DNA of 21,708 nt from Perkinsus chesapeaki (GCA_013115145.1 JAAPAO010000590.1:1-21708), one strand, 5' to 3'; numbered from the stretch's first letter, positions 1-9,856 are shown. Numbers and translations: made by a program. The notes: generated by a model from the sequence alone, not told the origin.

Positions 1-520
1 TAAATTAGGAAACCTAAACTGGGCCTTTAATATACGAGGAGCCTTTGAGGCCTCGGGTATGATTATTTCAAATGATTTATTTGGGCATTGAAAAGAGTTC
101 ATACATATTATCTTCTGCAAGGTTATTCATTAAAACATATTCAGGTGCTTCTTCTGGACTCACAAGGAGCTTTATTAACCGGGAGATTTAAGACTTTCTT
201 AAAAGAAGAACATGATGCTTTGCGACAGTGAACCTACTGTGATGGCGATGAAACAGCTTTGCTGCACTCTGCGGAGAATAGGCCCCACAAAGCTATGCCT
301 TCACGGTGTGAATACTCGGGGGAAATTGTAAGTGCCAAATTGGCACTGCTAATGAACTCTATGCCAAGCTCTAGGCTCTATGCTAGAGTTATCGCATGAT
401 TAGCTGTCTAGCCTAGCGGCCACCTAAAACGACGTAGCACGCCAGAATGATGACCATATATCCAGGAAAACCAGTCGCCGTGCACAGCTATGATGGTCTG
501 ATAACTTGACTATTATACTA

Positions 521-539
521 CGGTGTAGTAACTACACCG
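521..539. repeat. Perfect 19-bp palindrome
   Basis: CGGTGTAGT and ACTACACCG are exact inverted copies separated by a single A. The element would form a 9-bp hairpin or a dyad protein-binding site. No function is assigned. Confidence 0.7.
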
Positions 540-685
540 GTCCTCGTATCCGCCCTTTTGGTCATGTTTTAAATTACGCTCGATAATACTCAATATTGAG
601 TGAGAAATCCAAAAAATACGAAATATTCTATTTCATTGCGTCGAGCTGTACGTAGATGTCTTATCAGTAGTACATGAATATGGTA

Positions 686-736
686 TTCCAATTAGAATGA
701 TCCAATTAAACTTTAATTGGATCATTTTAATTGGAA
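686..736. repeat. 51-bp near-perfect palindrome
   Basis: Two 25-bp arms (686-710 and 712-736) flank a single C at 711 and pair with one mismatch. The arms carry repeated CCAATTA/TTAATTGG and GATCC/GGATC-type words. A second perfect palindrome, ACTTTAAT-T-ATTAAAGT at 736-752, abuts it. A folded miniature transposon remnant or a palindromic expansion would look like this, but no target-site duplication or longer element is visible. Confidence 0.75.
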
Positions 737-1360
737 CTTTAATTATTAAAGTGATCCAGTTAAGAGACTAGCGGAGTTCAAATGCCGCACTTCCTCCACT
801 GATGGAGCCAAAAGCACGTAAGCTACTATCGATCTGAATGCTCATGTGCCGCTCGTAAGCCACTGAGGAAGATCTCAGGCTCTCAAATAACTTGGGGAGT
901 AGCAAGGTGTAAACACTAGAGTCAAGTACCTACCTGGCGGGCTACTCGACAATGCAGCATTGTCCCCAGAGGCTCAGCTGCTCAGCACTGCGCTGATAAT
1001 CCGGTTTAAGCTGTTTGCAGGTCCAGCAAGGGGACTTCTGCTGCTTAAAACGATGGCTGAGGCTAGGTTGTGTGGCTGAGTGTAACGTTCATTACTACAC
1101 GAGGTTTATGTCGGGAACTGATTCAAACACAAGCCGGTCTTTACTGCGTAGCAGAAATGTTTGTTATCAGAAATGGAATCGTTGTTTAGACCGCCAAAGG
1201 CAATCCCGCGGTGATTAAAGATGATACTATAAATAACTCCGTTGGTTAAGTACTAACCTGCGCTAGCAATAGAAATAATATCAAGCGAACACCTGAGACG
1301 TGAATGCTCGCTGATGATCAACTAATATTCTGAATCTCAGTTTCAATCAAGGATATCCTA

Positions 1361-1792
1361 TCACGGAGCATTGTAAAGCTCTACGGTGGGGCCAACCGCG
1401 CCTGCCATATAGTAAGTGCCGCACAAGTCTTCCACATACATATTCAAATAGTCCCCAGGAGCCATATTGCCATAGGCCAATAATCTTAATAAACAGTCGA
1501 TTTCACCACCACACTTGTAGCAGGAGTATTGCGTCGAGTAGAAGTCGAAAGCGCAGTTTTTACAGGTAAGCGATATACCAGTGACTTGGGTGAAAGTGAG
1601 GTTCGCAGTGAAATGATTGAAGTCTTGATGTACCAGCTCCACCTGGTAATGAACTCCAAGCCGAGAGCCGTTGTAAACACCATCATAGAACGGACAGTGT
1701 GGACAACCTGTCAGATTTATAGTAACCAGCCATGTCGTAGTTACCCACACGAATAATACAAGAAGTCTTTTGATGCTGCCGACAACACCCAT
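1361..1792 (-). CDS. Small secreted Cys-containing protein, copy 1
   Basis: Intronless frame of 143 residues starting at an ATG. Residues 1 to about 28 form a signal peptide: a basic start (IKR), then hydrophobic LLVLFVWVTTTWLV. The mature part has eight cysteines, arranged CPHC, CKNC, CYKC plus two single ones, suggesting disulfides in an extracellular or vacuolar protein. Landmarks are YDGVYNGS, LTFTQV, TQYSCYK and GDYLNMY. All recur in the paralogue at 3707-4231, which shows that the frame is conserved and real. I do not recognise the family and assign no function; by analogy with other protists it may be a lineage-expanded secreted protein. Several N-glycosylation sequons are present (NLT, NGS). 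An exact 16-bp element shared with the paralogue lies 244 bp upstream. Confidence 0.78.
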   Translation of the reverse strand: MGVVGSIKRLLVLFVWVTTTWLVTINLTGCPHCPFYDGVYNGSRLGVHYQVELVHQDFNHFTANLTFTQVTGISLTCKNCAFDFYSTQYSCYKCGGEIDCLLRLLAYGNMAPGDYLNMYVEDLCGTYYMAGAVGPTVELYNAP

Positions 1793-2035
1793 CGTAGTTT
1801 CTAATAACGGTGATTGTAGGAGGGAGGGGATAGCGATGGCGAAACTCTAAAAAATACATTATAAGTACTGTTCATTGCTGGCATCCTTGTGAAGGATGTC
1901 AGGTGGCCTCTGAGTAAGAAGCAAACACGGCTGCGTATGTGAATTCCAATCGGAGGTAAGAGCCTTGCATTTGTTATCCACAAAGCGGTCGCATTTTGTC
2001 GGAAATTTCCCTTTTTTCATCTTTAGCCTTATACA
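1793..2035 (-). promoter_or_regulatory. Presumed 5' region of copy 1
   Basis: This interval lies between the start codon at 1792 and the conserved 16-bp element at 2036-2051. No TATA-like box in a convincing position could be picked out. It should hold the promoter and short leader of the secreted-protein gene; this is inferred from position alone. Confidence 0.3.
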
Positions 2036-2051
2036 TGAACATGCGCCATGT
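2036..2051. promoter_or_regulatory. Shared 16-bp upstream element, copy 1
   Basis: TGAACATGCGCCATGT occurs here and again, identical, at 4347-4362, in each case upstream of a member of the secreted-protein pair and in the same orientation relative to the gene. The surrounding sequence is not obviously conserved. It may be a promoter element or leader remnant kept since the duplication. Confidence 0.5.
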
Positions 2052-3706
2052 GACTCCACTCGAAAAGTTCACGTGAAAGTTCATTTCGATGGAATACTCT
2101 CCCGTCAGATACTGTAAAACAAGAAAAGATCAAGCCACAAGACTCTCGTGTTTCTACACTCTTTCTTGATCGAAAGTTTTACGGAGCGCCCCGTCTGGCG
2201 GGGATTCTCCAACTGTCCTATAGGTGTTGCCAAGCTCCATGGGCCATGCACTACTCAGAGTAGGTAAGGTCGGCCTGTCTTCGCAACGGGGCGATCAAGA
2301 ACTTGAAGCGTCGCTGCTCATGAACTGTCACTGCACGTCTTATTCAGCTACTGCATATGGTGAAGCCCCACCATACTCATGAAGGGAATGTAGTATGTGG
2401 ACTCTCCGTTGCGGGCGGATCCTATTGCTCCATGTGTCATATGCGTCACGCGTCACTGTCGCGGTGCGGGGAGCCCCGCGACCTACCCCACAGCAACGCA
2501 GTCTTTCGGCTCACTACGGAGCCTCAAGTAGAAATACTGAACCGATACAGTAATACCACACTCGTAACTGACAAACACCCAGATAAGAAACAAACTTGGA
2601 CAACTCGTCAAGTTTCGTACGGATCACGGAACTACTTGGAGCTGGGCTCATGTTAAATTCCTCCTGAAAGAAACTCGTCGGAAACCCTTCCAGACAGACT
2701 AGAGGCGCAGAGCCTCATTTACAAGCTGAGATGCACACCCTCACTATTGTTACGACAATTCACATACTCTCCGGGATATTGCGTCGTATGACTACTAACA
2801 CAGAAGAATGTTGTGTCTACGATTGTGTTCTAGCTTAGCGCTGATACTGTTACTCTCCTACTCTATCTGTTACTTCGCGCCTTCTTTCCAGTTTATATTT
2901 TTCCCGTTCCCTTTTTGGGTTGTTACAGAGAGCCTTGTGATAAGCGGAATGAGCTTGCAAATTTAATTTGTATAAGAGTGATTCTCTGAGACTACTGCAA
3001 AGTCCAGAAAAACTCTGACTGCCACAGGGTAGTCGTTACGCATGCGCACATCCTTTGCGATGGCCAAATGCGACGTACAAAAATGCCAGTCTGGTGAGCT
3101 AAACTATACAAATAGCTTCAACGGTTGCAGCTCCTCAATGGATGCGAAACCTTATATGGTACACTATGTCAGAAGGCTGGCATCGCTGGCAAGTCGGAGG
3201 AGTGCCCCGAGCTCGAACCTCGGAATATCGAAGTTCGTTACTTCAAGTAGCTACCACGCGGGTAGGCGGCGCATGCCAGAGACCACAGCTGTTGAGACCT
3301 GCTATACCCGCTCAACAAACTATATTCTACTGTATGTCACTACATACTGTTACATACTGTAAGTAACAGTATACATGTATGCAGTATGTAACAGTCTTTT
3401 ACATGCCGCATACATGTATATTCTGGATATGTGACATGGTCAGCATTTCGAGTCAACTTTCCGCGTCATGGGGAGTTTTTTGCCCAACTGAATTCAACAC
3501 AGGCGAAGATTGGATACTTACTGTAGTAGGACGTGTTTAACACGTTGAATAAACTTAGCAGAATTGGAGCCACAATTTAAAATCGCAACAGTAGCTCTGT
3601 TCAGATGAGAAGCTCCGGCAACGAAAGTTGAACCTCATGATGCAGACAAGCATGGAAAGAATCATGGAGGGGACCTCAGCTCCCCCTGCATTGAGTCGCA
3701 TTTTAG
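2052..3706. other. Intergenic between secreted paralogues
   Basis: No gene could be supported. An open frame of about 99 codons at 2357-2656 (plus) has no recognisable feature. Notable structures are an imperfect inverted repeat at about 2111-2193 (GTAAAAC...GATCAAG paired with CTTGATC...GTTTTAC) and the palindromic cluster at 3341-3425. The right end carries the 3' flank of the second secreted-protein copy. Confidence 0.5.
3346..3395. repeat. Hairpin-forming inverted repeat
   Basis: ACTGTTACATACTG at 3346-3359 and its exact inverse CAGTATGTAACAGT at 3382-3395 give 14-bp arms around a 22-nt loop. The loop itself contains GTAACAGTAT and the palindrome ATACATGTAT, so several alternative foldbacks compete. 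ATACATGTAT recurs near 3411-3420. Related TACATACTGT words also repeat directly just upstream. Confidence 0.75.
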
Positions 3707-4231
3707 CTATTCAACCTTGTGTATCACCACAACCGGACCTGAGGCTCCGCTCAGATAACCAGGCTCACATCCGCTCCTCTTATACATGTTCAGATAGTCG
3801 CCAGTGTCCATATCGCCATATACCAAGAGTTTCAGAAAGCAGTCTTTGTTTGCACCAGCTTTATACTTATAACACGAGTACTGAGTTTGATAATAGTAAA
3901 ATTGACATTCTCCGCACTCGAAAGGCTTGCCATTGACCTGTGTGAAAGTGAGGTCCGCCTCGAAATAGTTGTCGTCGTAATACGCTACTATCACCTGGTA
4001 ACGGATACCATGCAAGGAACCGTTATAACGGCCATCATAGTACACCCAGTCGCAACCGTTGAGGCTGAAGGACACCAGCCATATAGTAGTTGTACAAGTG
4101 AATAGTACAAGAAGTGATTTTTGACACTGTCGAGGGTAGCCATTCACACAATACTGCTTGTAGTAAAGTGTGAATCCTAGTCCACAAAAAATACCGATGC
4201 AGGGAATTGCACTGGGGAAGAGGGTATTCAT
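3707..4231 (-). CDS. Small secreted-family protein, copy 2 (N-terminus disturbed)
   Basis: From an ATG at 4231 the frame encodes 174 residues. Residues from about 38 onward align along their whole length with the protein at 1361-1792, sharing LLVLF, YDGRYNGS, LTFTQV, TQYSCYK, GDYLNMY and GASGP; about half the positions match by eye. Six cysteines remain after the hydrophobic segment. The start is odd. The ATG equivalent to that of copy 1 is at 4143, but it reads out of frame: the copies differ by 2 nt in the run just after the codons for V-K. The long frame instead continues upstream into MNTLFPSAIPCIGIFCGLGF, a second hydrophobic stretch absent from copy 1. Either this copy gained an extended N-terminus or it is a recent pseudogene. 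Function unknown; secretion inferred. Confidence 0.65.
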   Translation of the reverse strand: MNTLFPSAIPCIGIFCGLGFTLYYKQYCVNGYPRQCQKSLLVLFTCTTTIWLVSFSLNGCDWVYYDGRYNGSLHGIRYQVIVAYYDDNYFEADLTFTQVNGKPFECGECQFYYYQTQYSCYKYKAGANKDCFLKLLVYGDMDTGDYLNMYKRSGCEPGYLSGASGPVVVIHKVE

Positions 4232-4346
4232 GGGTACCTTTGGCAATGTTCCACTGCTGGGTTTCTAAGACACCCCGTGGCATGTCATATGCCGCATGTG
4301 CATTTGAGCCCTGCTCGCTCTCTCTCTCGAGGTCGATGAACCCGCC

Positions 4347-4362
4347 TGAACATGCGCCATGT
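4347..4362. promoter_or_regulatory. Shared 16-bp upstream element, copy 2
   Basis: This is an exact repeat of the element at 2036-2051. It lies 204 bp before the ATG position equivalent to that of copy 1. A looser relative, CCATGCGCCACTTGAC, occurs near 4565. The conservation supports a duplicated promoter or leader block. Confidence 0.5.
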
Positions 4363-5936
4363 CGCTCAGCTCGGAGGCTTAGAGGTTTAGCCATTTCGCA
4401 TATTATCGAACCAATCCAACACTGATTGGGCCAATCCTTCAAAGATGAGTACGATTCGATTCGCAAGAAAACATCGAAGCCGCTCGTTGCACTTCGCCAT
4501 AGACTTCACATGAATTACATCTTCCACGGGTGCTTATGAGTACCAGACAGTCACCGCCTGCTTCCATGCGCCACTTGACCATGTTATATGTTGATCGCCT
4601 TTCCAACCTGACAGTCAGGTCCTGACTATCACTCGTCCAAGCTCGCCTTATTTTGTTCACTTGGCAACTTAATTTCAAAGGTTGTGAAAGCTGGTCGATC
4701 GTCTTTAAACTGTACGTTGTATGAACTACCACGACACGCACCATGCGTCACGGTGACATGGCGTCAGTGACGCCGCGTCACTCTGACTGTGTGAAAAACA
4801 GCGACCTCGACAATGCAGTCACTCAGTCAGTGACTCAGTGACTGACGGTCATCAATTATCACTTTCAACGTCTCTTGGGTACTGATAGTACAGTATTATT
4901 AGTACGAGTATAGGGTAGCTCCCAAAAGAACATCAGGGGATTAGCTCAACTACATCAGAATATCTTCCACGCAGTTCACTAACAGCTGGCCTACCACGTG
5001 TTGAGTGAGGAGAGTAAAGCCACTGTCAGGAATATCAAAACACATGTCCTTCCGATGCTCCGACAAGCACGATGTCCAACTTTAAGGTCCCATGGGTTGG
5101 CTGAGCCAGCCTGCCTCTCCCCATCTGGGTCTCAGACCAGCCACTTGTACTTGGCTGTTTCTGGTACGCAACAGACTGCACTGCCTCTACCGCGACCCAG
5201 TACGTACCTCGTGAGGCCTCTGCGTATAGGATTAACAGTTTCCAGTTGAATGTAAGGACTGTTTACTTTAAAGGATTTTCGCGACTGGAAGCAATGCCGT
5301 CTGATATTTTACGAGCTACCCGTCGGTTGTAAATTACAACTTGTAATCGCGGTCGGCGATAAACTGCAAGGAAGTACTGCAGCTTCCTAGGTCTTTCGCG
5401 GGCAAACCCTTCATGCATGCACAAATTCGCGTACGGAAAAGTAGATATGGGATGCTACGTTAATTACGGTTTAAACACGTTAGATAACGTTCTTTGTGCA
5501 GAAACGAACCTGTATTGCTTTGGTTTGGATACTTGTGTTGGAGCGTACTGTGCAGAAATCCTAAAAAACTCGTAAAGAGTAGGTCACTCTGTCGATCCTA
5601 GCTACCTTGCAAGTTACAGGATGATGTGAAAAGGAGAAATGGGAGTAACGGGCGTTGAAGAGCATAGGAGTCATGGAAAGTGAACAGCTCACGTTGAACT
5701 CTTTTAAGTAAGGTACAAGTTTCGTTTGCTAATTCGATGTATGGTACGGGTGTTTCAGAGGAAGCCGACCATAATAATCAACCAAGACGTGGCCGTGTGC
5801 TTGACAAACTACTCATCAACCATCTAAAGCACCCCGTGAGCCTAAAACTGAATTAAAAACTCGTCGATGATGAGAGATTAAGTAGTTCTTTAACTTGGAG
5901 CTTAGCTAATTCTGCGGCTGGTCCCAACCGGATGGA
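4363..5936. other. Intergenic, no supported gene
   Basis: No exon chain or recognisable protein was found. The stretch contains a dense cluster of GTGAC/GTCAC and TGACTCA words at 4741-4855 and a perfect 15-bp palindrome, GTTGTAA-A-TTACAAC, at 5326-5340. The remaining open frames are short and unsupported. Confidence 0.5.
4741..4855. repeat. Cluster of TGAC/GTCA half-sites
   Basis: More than ten copies of TGAC or its inverse GTCA lie within about 115 bp, several as TGACTCA or CAGTCACT/AGTGACTG inverted pairs (4816-4846). The pattern resembles an array of bZIP-type half-sites or a decayed short satellite. Which it is cannot be decided from the sequence. Confidence 0.45.
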
Positions 5937-6122
5937 ATGATTGGTACCTTCTTTAGACCTTTAAGTCTGAACACTTATGCGGCAATCATAGGGAAAGGCG
6001 CGATGGGCGCTGAAAGGTCAACATGCGCTTACATAATCGATCAGAATGGCGAACGCCACTTCACTAACAATCGATCGCGCTGTAGGAAAACTCGGCAAGT
6101 ACCGAAACATCTCGGGCATTAG
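5937..6122 (+). CDS. Uncertain 61-residue open frame
   Basis: An ATG-initiated frame encodes a basic peptide ending CRKTRQVPKHLGH. The stretch AYIIDQNGERHFTNN faintly recalls the short beta-strand segment near the C-terminal end of retroelement integrases, but this is too short to identify. It could be a degenerate retroelement fragment, a terminal exon, or chance. No splice partner was found. Confidence 0.2.
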   Translation: MIGTFFRPLSLNTYAAIIGKGAMGAERSTCAYIIDQNGERHFTNNRSRCRKTRQVPKHLGH

Positions 6123-6396
6123 AGGCGCTACAATTGTTTGTTCTCGAACTGTCCTAGTAGCGAATGTACTGCAGGCTTGCGACTCTTCGCTATCCTGAAT
6201 AGATTTCGCTTAAAATAAAATGTAGATGGTAAAAGCACCCCACATCTCTCTGTGGTTTGTGGGGCCGTCAGAAGTCTCACAATCTCGTCGTTACTCGTAG
6301 CTATCATATAACACCGCGTAAAGCATTTTTACTGATAATATAGTGGTATTGGGTAATAAGATCTGGTGTCAGCGAGAAACGTTTCCCTCTGGGCAA

Positions 6397-7853
6397 ATGT
6401 CATATCTTGCAGCAGTTCACACTCCTGATCAACAATGTGCCGTTCCCGCGGTAGGTCAGAATCAGATTGATTCATTTGTCGTATCTATACGCCTCCAATC
6501 GATAAGCATACGCTATGACACCTGTTTCGATTTACTCGTCATGAGTCTTACTCGCCCGATATTTGTATGGAGCACTGCATTTTGTATAGGTGTTACCCGG
6601 AGCCCCTCTCGGGTCAGCCGTCAGCAGCAATGTGACCGAGGAAGGTTCAACATGCTCTTCTGAGTGAGTTGGATAATTCAAGGCACTTCATCAACACGAT
6701 GCATCCTTGTCAGTCGGACGAGCGAGATGAACGACGCGTATTTAGACTACTTCGAGCGACAGCGTTTAGAGATTGCAAGATGGATAGCGATGTCGATAAA
6801 TAATAAAGGCGTCGATCCGGATAAAGTTCATCAAGCTTGTCGTGCGTTGGTACAACATACATTCACTCAAGTTGCTGAAGCTCGTAAAAGAGGTCCAAGC
6901 CCGATTACTAATCGTACAATGTTGCGACCAGGGGATAACCTTACAAGAGCTAACAACTGATATCAACAGTACCATCACATTAATCTTTACAGTGCAAAGA
7001 ATCTTTCCTCAGGCTTTCATCGAGGCTTGGCTTCGACTCCTTTACCATCAGCGATGGCATTGGTCATTCTATGACCATTGGAGTTGCCGAAATGTTATTT
7101 TATTTAAAAAGTGTCGTCGTTGTCTAGCTGCTACTATTCGCAGAACTCTTTGTATGCGGTCATGGCAACATCGAGTTTGTGGATTTCTGGACGTATCTTC
7201 ATCCTCGTGTCGTGACTTACGACTTTCGAGGAGATTCTATTTTGCAAGCGATGTTAGAAGCTTACCGGTGATGGTATCATCATAATGATGGGTTATCGAA
7301 TTTACTGCGAAATGTGGAACACCTTCGTAGGGACTAATCTATGATGATATCTTCTATCGTATTTCTTAAGTCTTATCTTAAAAGACTAGAAGTTGTGATG
7401 AAGGTTCTACGTTATTGTGATGGATGTATTCATCATTATCACTTTTAACGTAAACTCATCATCTGTAGTGATAATACTACTCACTATTGTCCCTTTATTT
7501 TCTAGTACGCTGTAATTCCAACCAACCCTCCTCATTCATGAAGATACTCGACCTGTTCGCAGCAGTACTCTAGTATGTTTGTCTTTTGCGTTGCTTCTTG
7601 CATGGCGCATATGTAGCTGTTTCATCTCAGTTAGTACACTTTTCTGAACGCTATAGCTCCATCGAGCTGAACACCATCAGCGACGGAGATAATTGTGGAA
7701 GATACAGTGCTCAACAAAACGATCAAGAATATGACTGATACAGGCTTTAAGTACCTCTTTGGCGTGCAGGATTATCACTCCGTCAACAACAGCAAGCCAC
7801 GGCTAGATGCGAGTAAAGCTCTATTAGAGGTAGATATAGAAATCGGCTGGTAA
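6397..7853 (+). CDS. Spliced protein of unknown family, module A
   Basis: Proposed exons are 6397-6480, 6590-6644, 6683-6920, 7013-7082, 7128-7267 and 7681-7829, the last optionally reading to a stop at 7851-7853. Phases match across the first five exons; the join into the last does not resolve and may hide another exon. Exon 3 encodes a helical block (YFERQRLEIARW...VHQACRALV) ending GPSPITNRTM. Exons 4-5 encode FDSFTISDGIGH and FWTYLHPRVVTYDFRGDSI. The last exon encodes IIVEDTVLNKTIKN and KYLFGVQDYHSVNN. The same order of blocks recurs in modules B and C downstream. No known domain recognised and no signal peptide seen. It may be a separate gene or the first third of a modular one. Confidence 0.55.
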
Positions 7854-7877
7854 TGTCCAATTGCTGGGTGTACTTAG

Positions 7878-8574
7878 ATACTGCGAGGACCATCTGAAGC
7901 AAATGATGATAGCACTCGCAACTCGTTCTGTTCAACGTAAGCAATCGGCCGGTCGCATGTGGTCATGTGGTTCCTTGTGGTTTAGTTCATCATCAACATC
8001 CTCGATTCCGTGTGGTGACATTAGTGATGACTACTGGCTCAACATGGAGGAGACATTCTTTCAGCAGCGCAAGGAGATGGCTCTTTGCATTTATCGCCAG
8101 TTCATGACCAGGAGTCAAGGAGGCTGTGACCCTTCCCAAGTTCGCCGACTATGTAATGACCTGGTTCACCGGACCCATGATGAGGTTCGTGCGGCCCGTC
8201 AAAATGGCCCAAGTTCGACTACCCACAGAACAATGAAAACCAGTGATGAGCATCGATCGCTTTAAGCAGGTGAGGCTACGGCGACGTTTGTGTCTTCCTG
8301 CGCCTCTTACAGGTTATCTTCAGCACCGAGTGTTTATCGTTTCGTTTTCAGATTTTGTGGTACCATCACCGCCGTCCACCTAACCACCGAAGCCTCTCTG
8401 TATAGACGAGCCTACTAAAGCACAGTCTCGCTTGCCTGTGTTTCGTCTCTTTTGTCTGGTCGGACTTGCCTCTCTTAAGTGTCTATGAAATGTTGCCTCC
8501 CTCAACATTGTTTGATTTTTTGGTCGGACAGTCCCAGTATGACCATGTTGTTCATCGAGTAATTGTAGCAGTGG
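7878..8574 (+). CDS. Spliced protein of unknown family, module B
   Basis: Exons 7878-7936, 7986-8242, 8313-8359 and from 8406 to roughly 8550 join in phase. The second exon encodes ETFFQQRKEMALCIYRQF, then VRRLCNDLVHRTHDEVRAAR and GPSSTTHRTM, matching the module A block ending GPSPITNRTM. The fourth encodes LLSVYEMLPPSTLFDFLVG, which lines up with module A's DFWTYLHPRVVTYDFRG. A low-complexity Ser/Thr linker (SSSTSSIP) precedes the helical block. The 5' exon follows module A in compatible phase through an intron at 7830-7877, so A and B could be one gene. The 3' end is not resolved; coding-like frames continue to about 8800. Function unknown. Confidence 0.5.
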
Positions 8575-8823
8575 TTGATAATCCCTAGCCCCCTTTTGTT
8601 TGCACCTTTATCGGTCGTTACAGTCGAAGCTGTTCGACTGATGAAGGTGTGTAACTTCTATGATTGTTTATCACTAAAAGCACTTCTGCAGATGCTGGAA
8701 AGCTGCTCGATGCTAAGATGTCTGTTGAGCAACATCTTTCATAACTTGGCGATTATCGCCAACGCTATTGTATATGCCCGAGCGTTGCGTTGGTTACAGA
8801 CCCTCTAGTGGGCGCCGCTTGTA

Positions 8824-9501
8824 ATGAGAATGAAGCCTCACTCAGCAATAACTACATTAATGACAGCGCGAATCTCAGCCGAGGCGAATCTCCTTGAACG
8901 AATACACCTGTTCCGCACTGACTGGCAACAAGGCAGCGGCAATTTGAAGAAGTTCATTCGAGATTGCCAACAGCTTCGAGAGGTCAGGCCGGAAGTGTGG
9001 ACGAAGAGGGTTGCCCTGGCCTATGTGGAACTACTTACTGATATCAAAGATCGTCCAGCACCCGCACGGCGAGAAGAATCTTCTGTGACTCGATGCCGAA
9101 GTATCCGAAACGGTTATGCTCAAAGTGAGTTAGCTGCGAAGGCTGTTTCGAATTAAGTGTGTTTTGCCCCAGGTGTACCGGAGTGCAGTATATATTTTGA
9201 CCTCACCAAAGCAAGCGATGAGAGACCTCTTGACACGGTCAGAAATATTCCCGAGGTGATGGAGTTCCTCAGCAACTTGAAGTGTTCTCACAATGCGCCT
9301 AGGCCGGTGGAAAACAGGTCAGTAATCGTTGGCAGAAGAACGTTTGAAGATATTTCGAGCCAGATATTACACCGGAACCGTGGACGATGGACGGCCGAAG
9401 TCTGTGGTGTTAGGTGCAAGTCGAGAATGGGATTCAATGTAGGAGCTCATCTTTTCCTCTGTATCCAATCCTTGATTTGTTCAGACATGACCACCAAATA
9501 G
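8824..9501 (+). CDS. Spliced protein of unknown family, module C
   Basis: Two exons in one frame, from an ATG at 8824 to 9112 and from 9173 to a stop at 9499-9501, are separated by a 60-nt intron containing the only in-frame stop. The first encodes LLERIHLFRTDW...LKKFIRDCQQL and ends RPAPARREESSVTR, a diverged counterpart of the helical block of modules A and B. The second encodes YFDLTKASDERPLDTVRNI and RSVIVGRRTFEDISSQI, in the position of module A's FDSFTISDG and RVVTYDFRGDSI. The similarity is judged by eye and is weaker than between A and B. The true 3' end may lie in a further exon, such as the one ending at 10051. Confidence 0.5.
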
Positions 9502-9856
9502 TTCAGAGCAATGCGATGCATAATGACTGCGATCATTCCAGGTAGGCCTCCACGGATAATGCGTTGACGTTATTTCTTCATGTGCTGCGTAGCGCTGAGT
9601 ACTTGGTACGATTCACTTTGTTCAACTGTGGGAGTGTCCATTTTCAATTTGGAGCGTCACAAAAAAGATTTACAGCAGAATCCAATCTTTCACTCTGACC
9701 TGAGACTTCTCGGCGAGGAACTCATAGAGAGTTGCAACTGATTCGTATGTGTGCTTTGTGGTTTATCGAAGCGATACTGTCACGAATTAATCCCTTCTTA
9801 GTTGGTCTCAACAGTCGACTCGTCCAAGCTCCGAGCAGGGAGACGTAACAACCGTC
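9502..9856 (+). other. Possible intronic or spacer region
   Basis: No coding exon could be supported. A strong acceptor-like sequence (CATTCCAG) lies near 9540. If the exon at 9857-10051 belongs to module C, part of this region is intron. Confidence 0.3.

Larger units (their letters stand above)
1..1360. other. Intergenic, no supported gene
   Basis: No convincing coding exon was found on either strand. The short open frames lack homology to anything I recognise and lack splice support. The stretch contains two strong palindromes (521-539 and 686-736) that are listed separately. It lies downstream of the minus-strand secreted-protein gene at 1361-1792, so its right edge should hold that gene's 3' UTR. 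Confidence 0.6.

Noticed and set aside
2357-2656. 99-codon plus-strand ATG frame
   Set aside because: No homology, signal, repeat or splice context to support it; the length is within chance expectation for this composition.
3042-3366. Overlapping plus-strand frames of 106 and 74 codons
   Set aside because: Both run into the palindromic cluster at 3341-3425 and have no protein-like features.
6842-7285. 147-codon plus-strand frame
   Set aside because: Its Cys/Arg/Trp-rich translation is not protein-like. Another frame of the same strand encodes module A exons that have counterparts in modules B and C.
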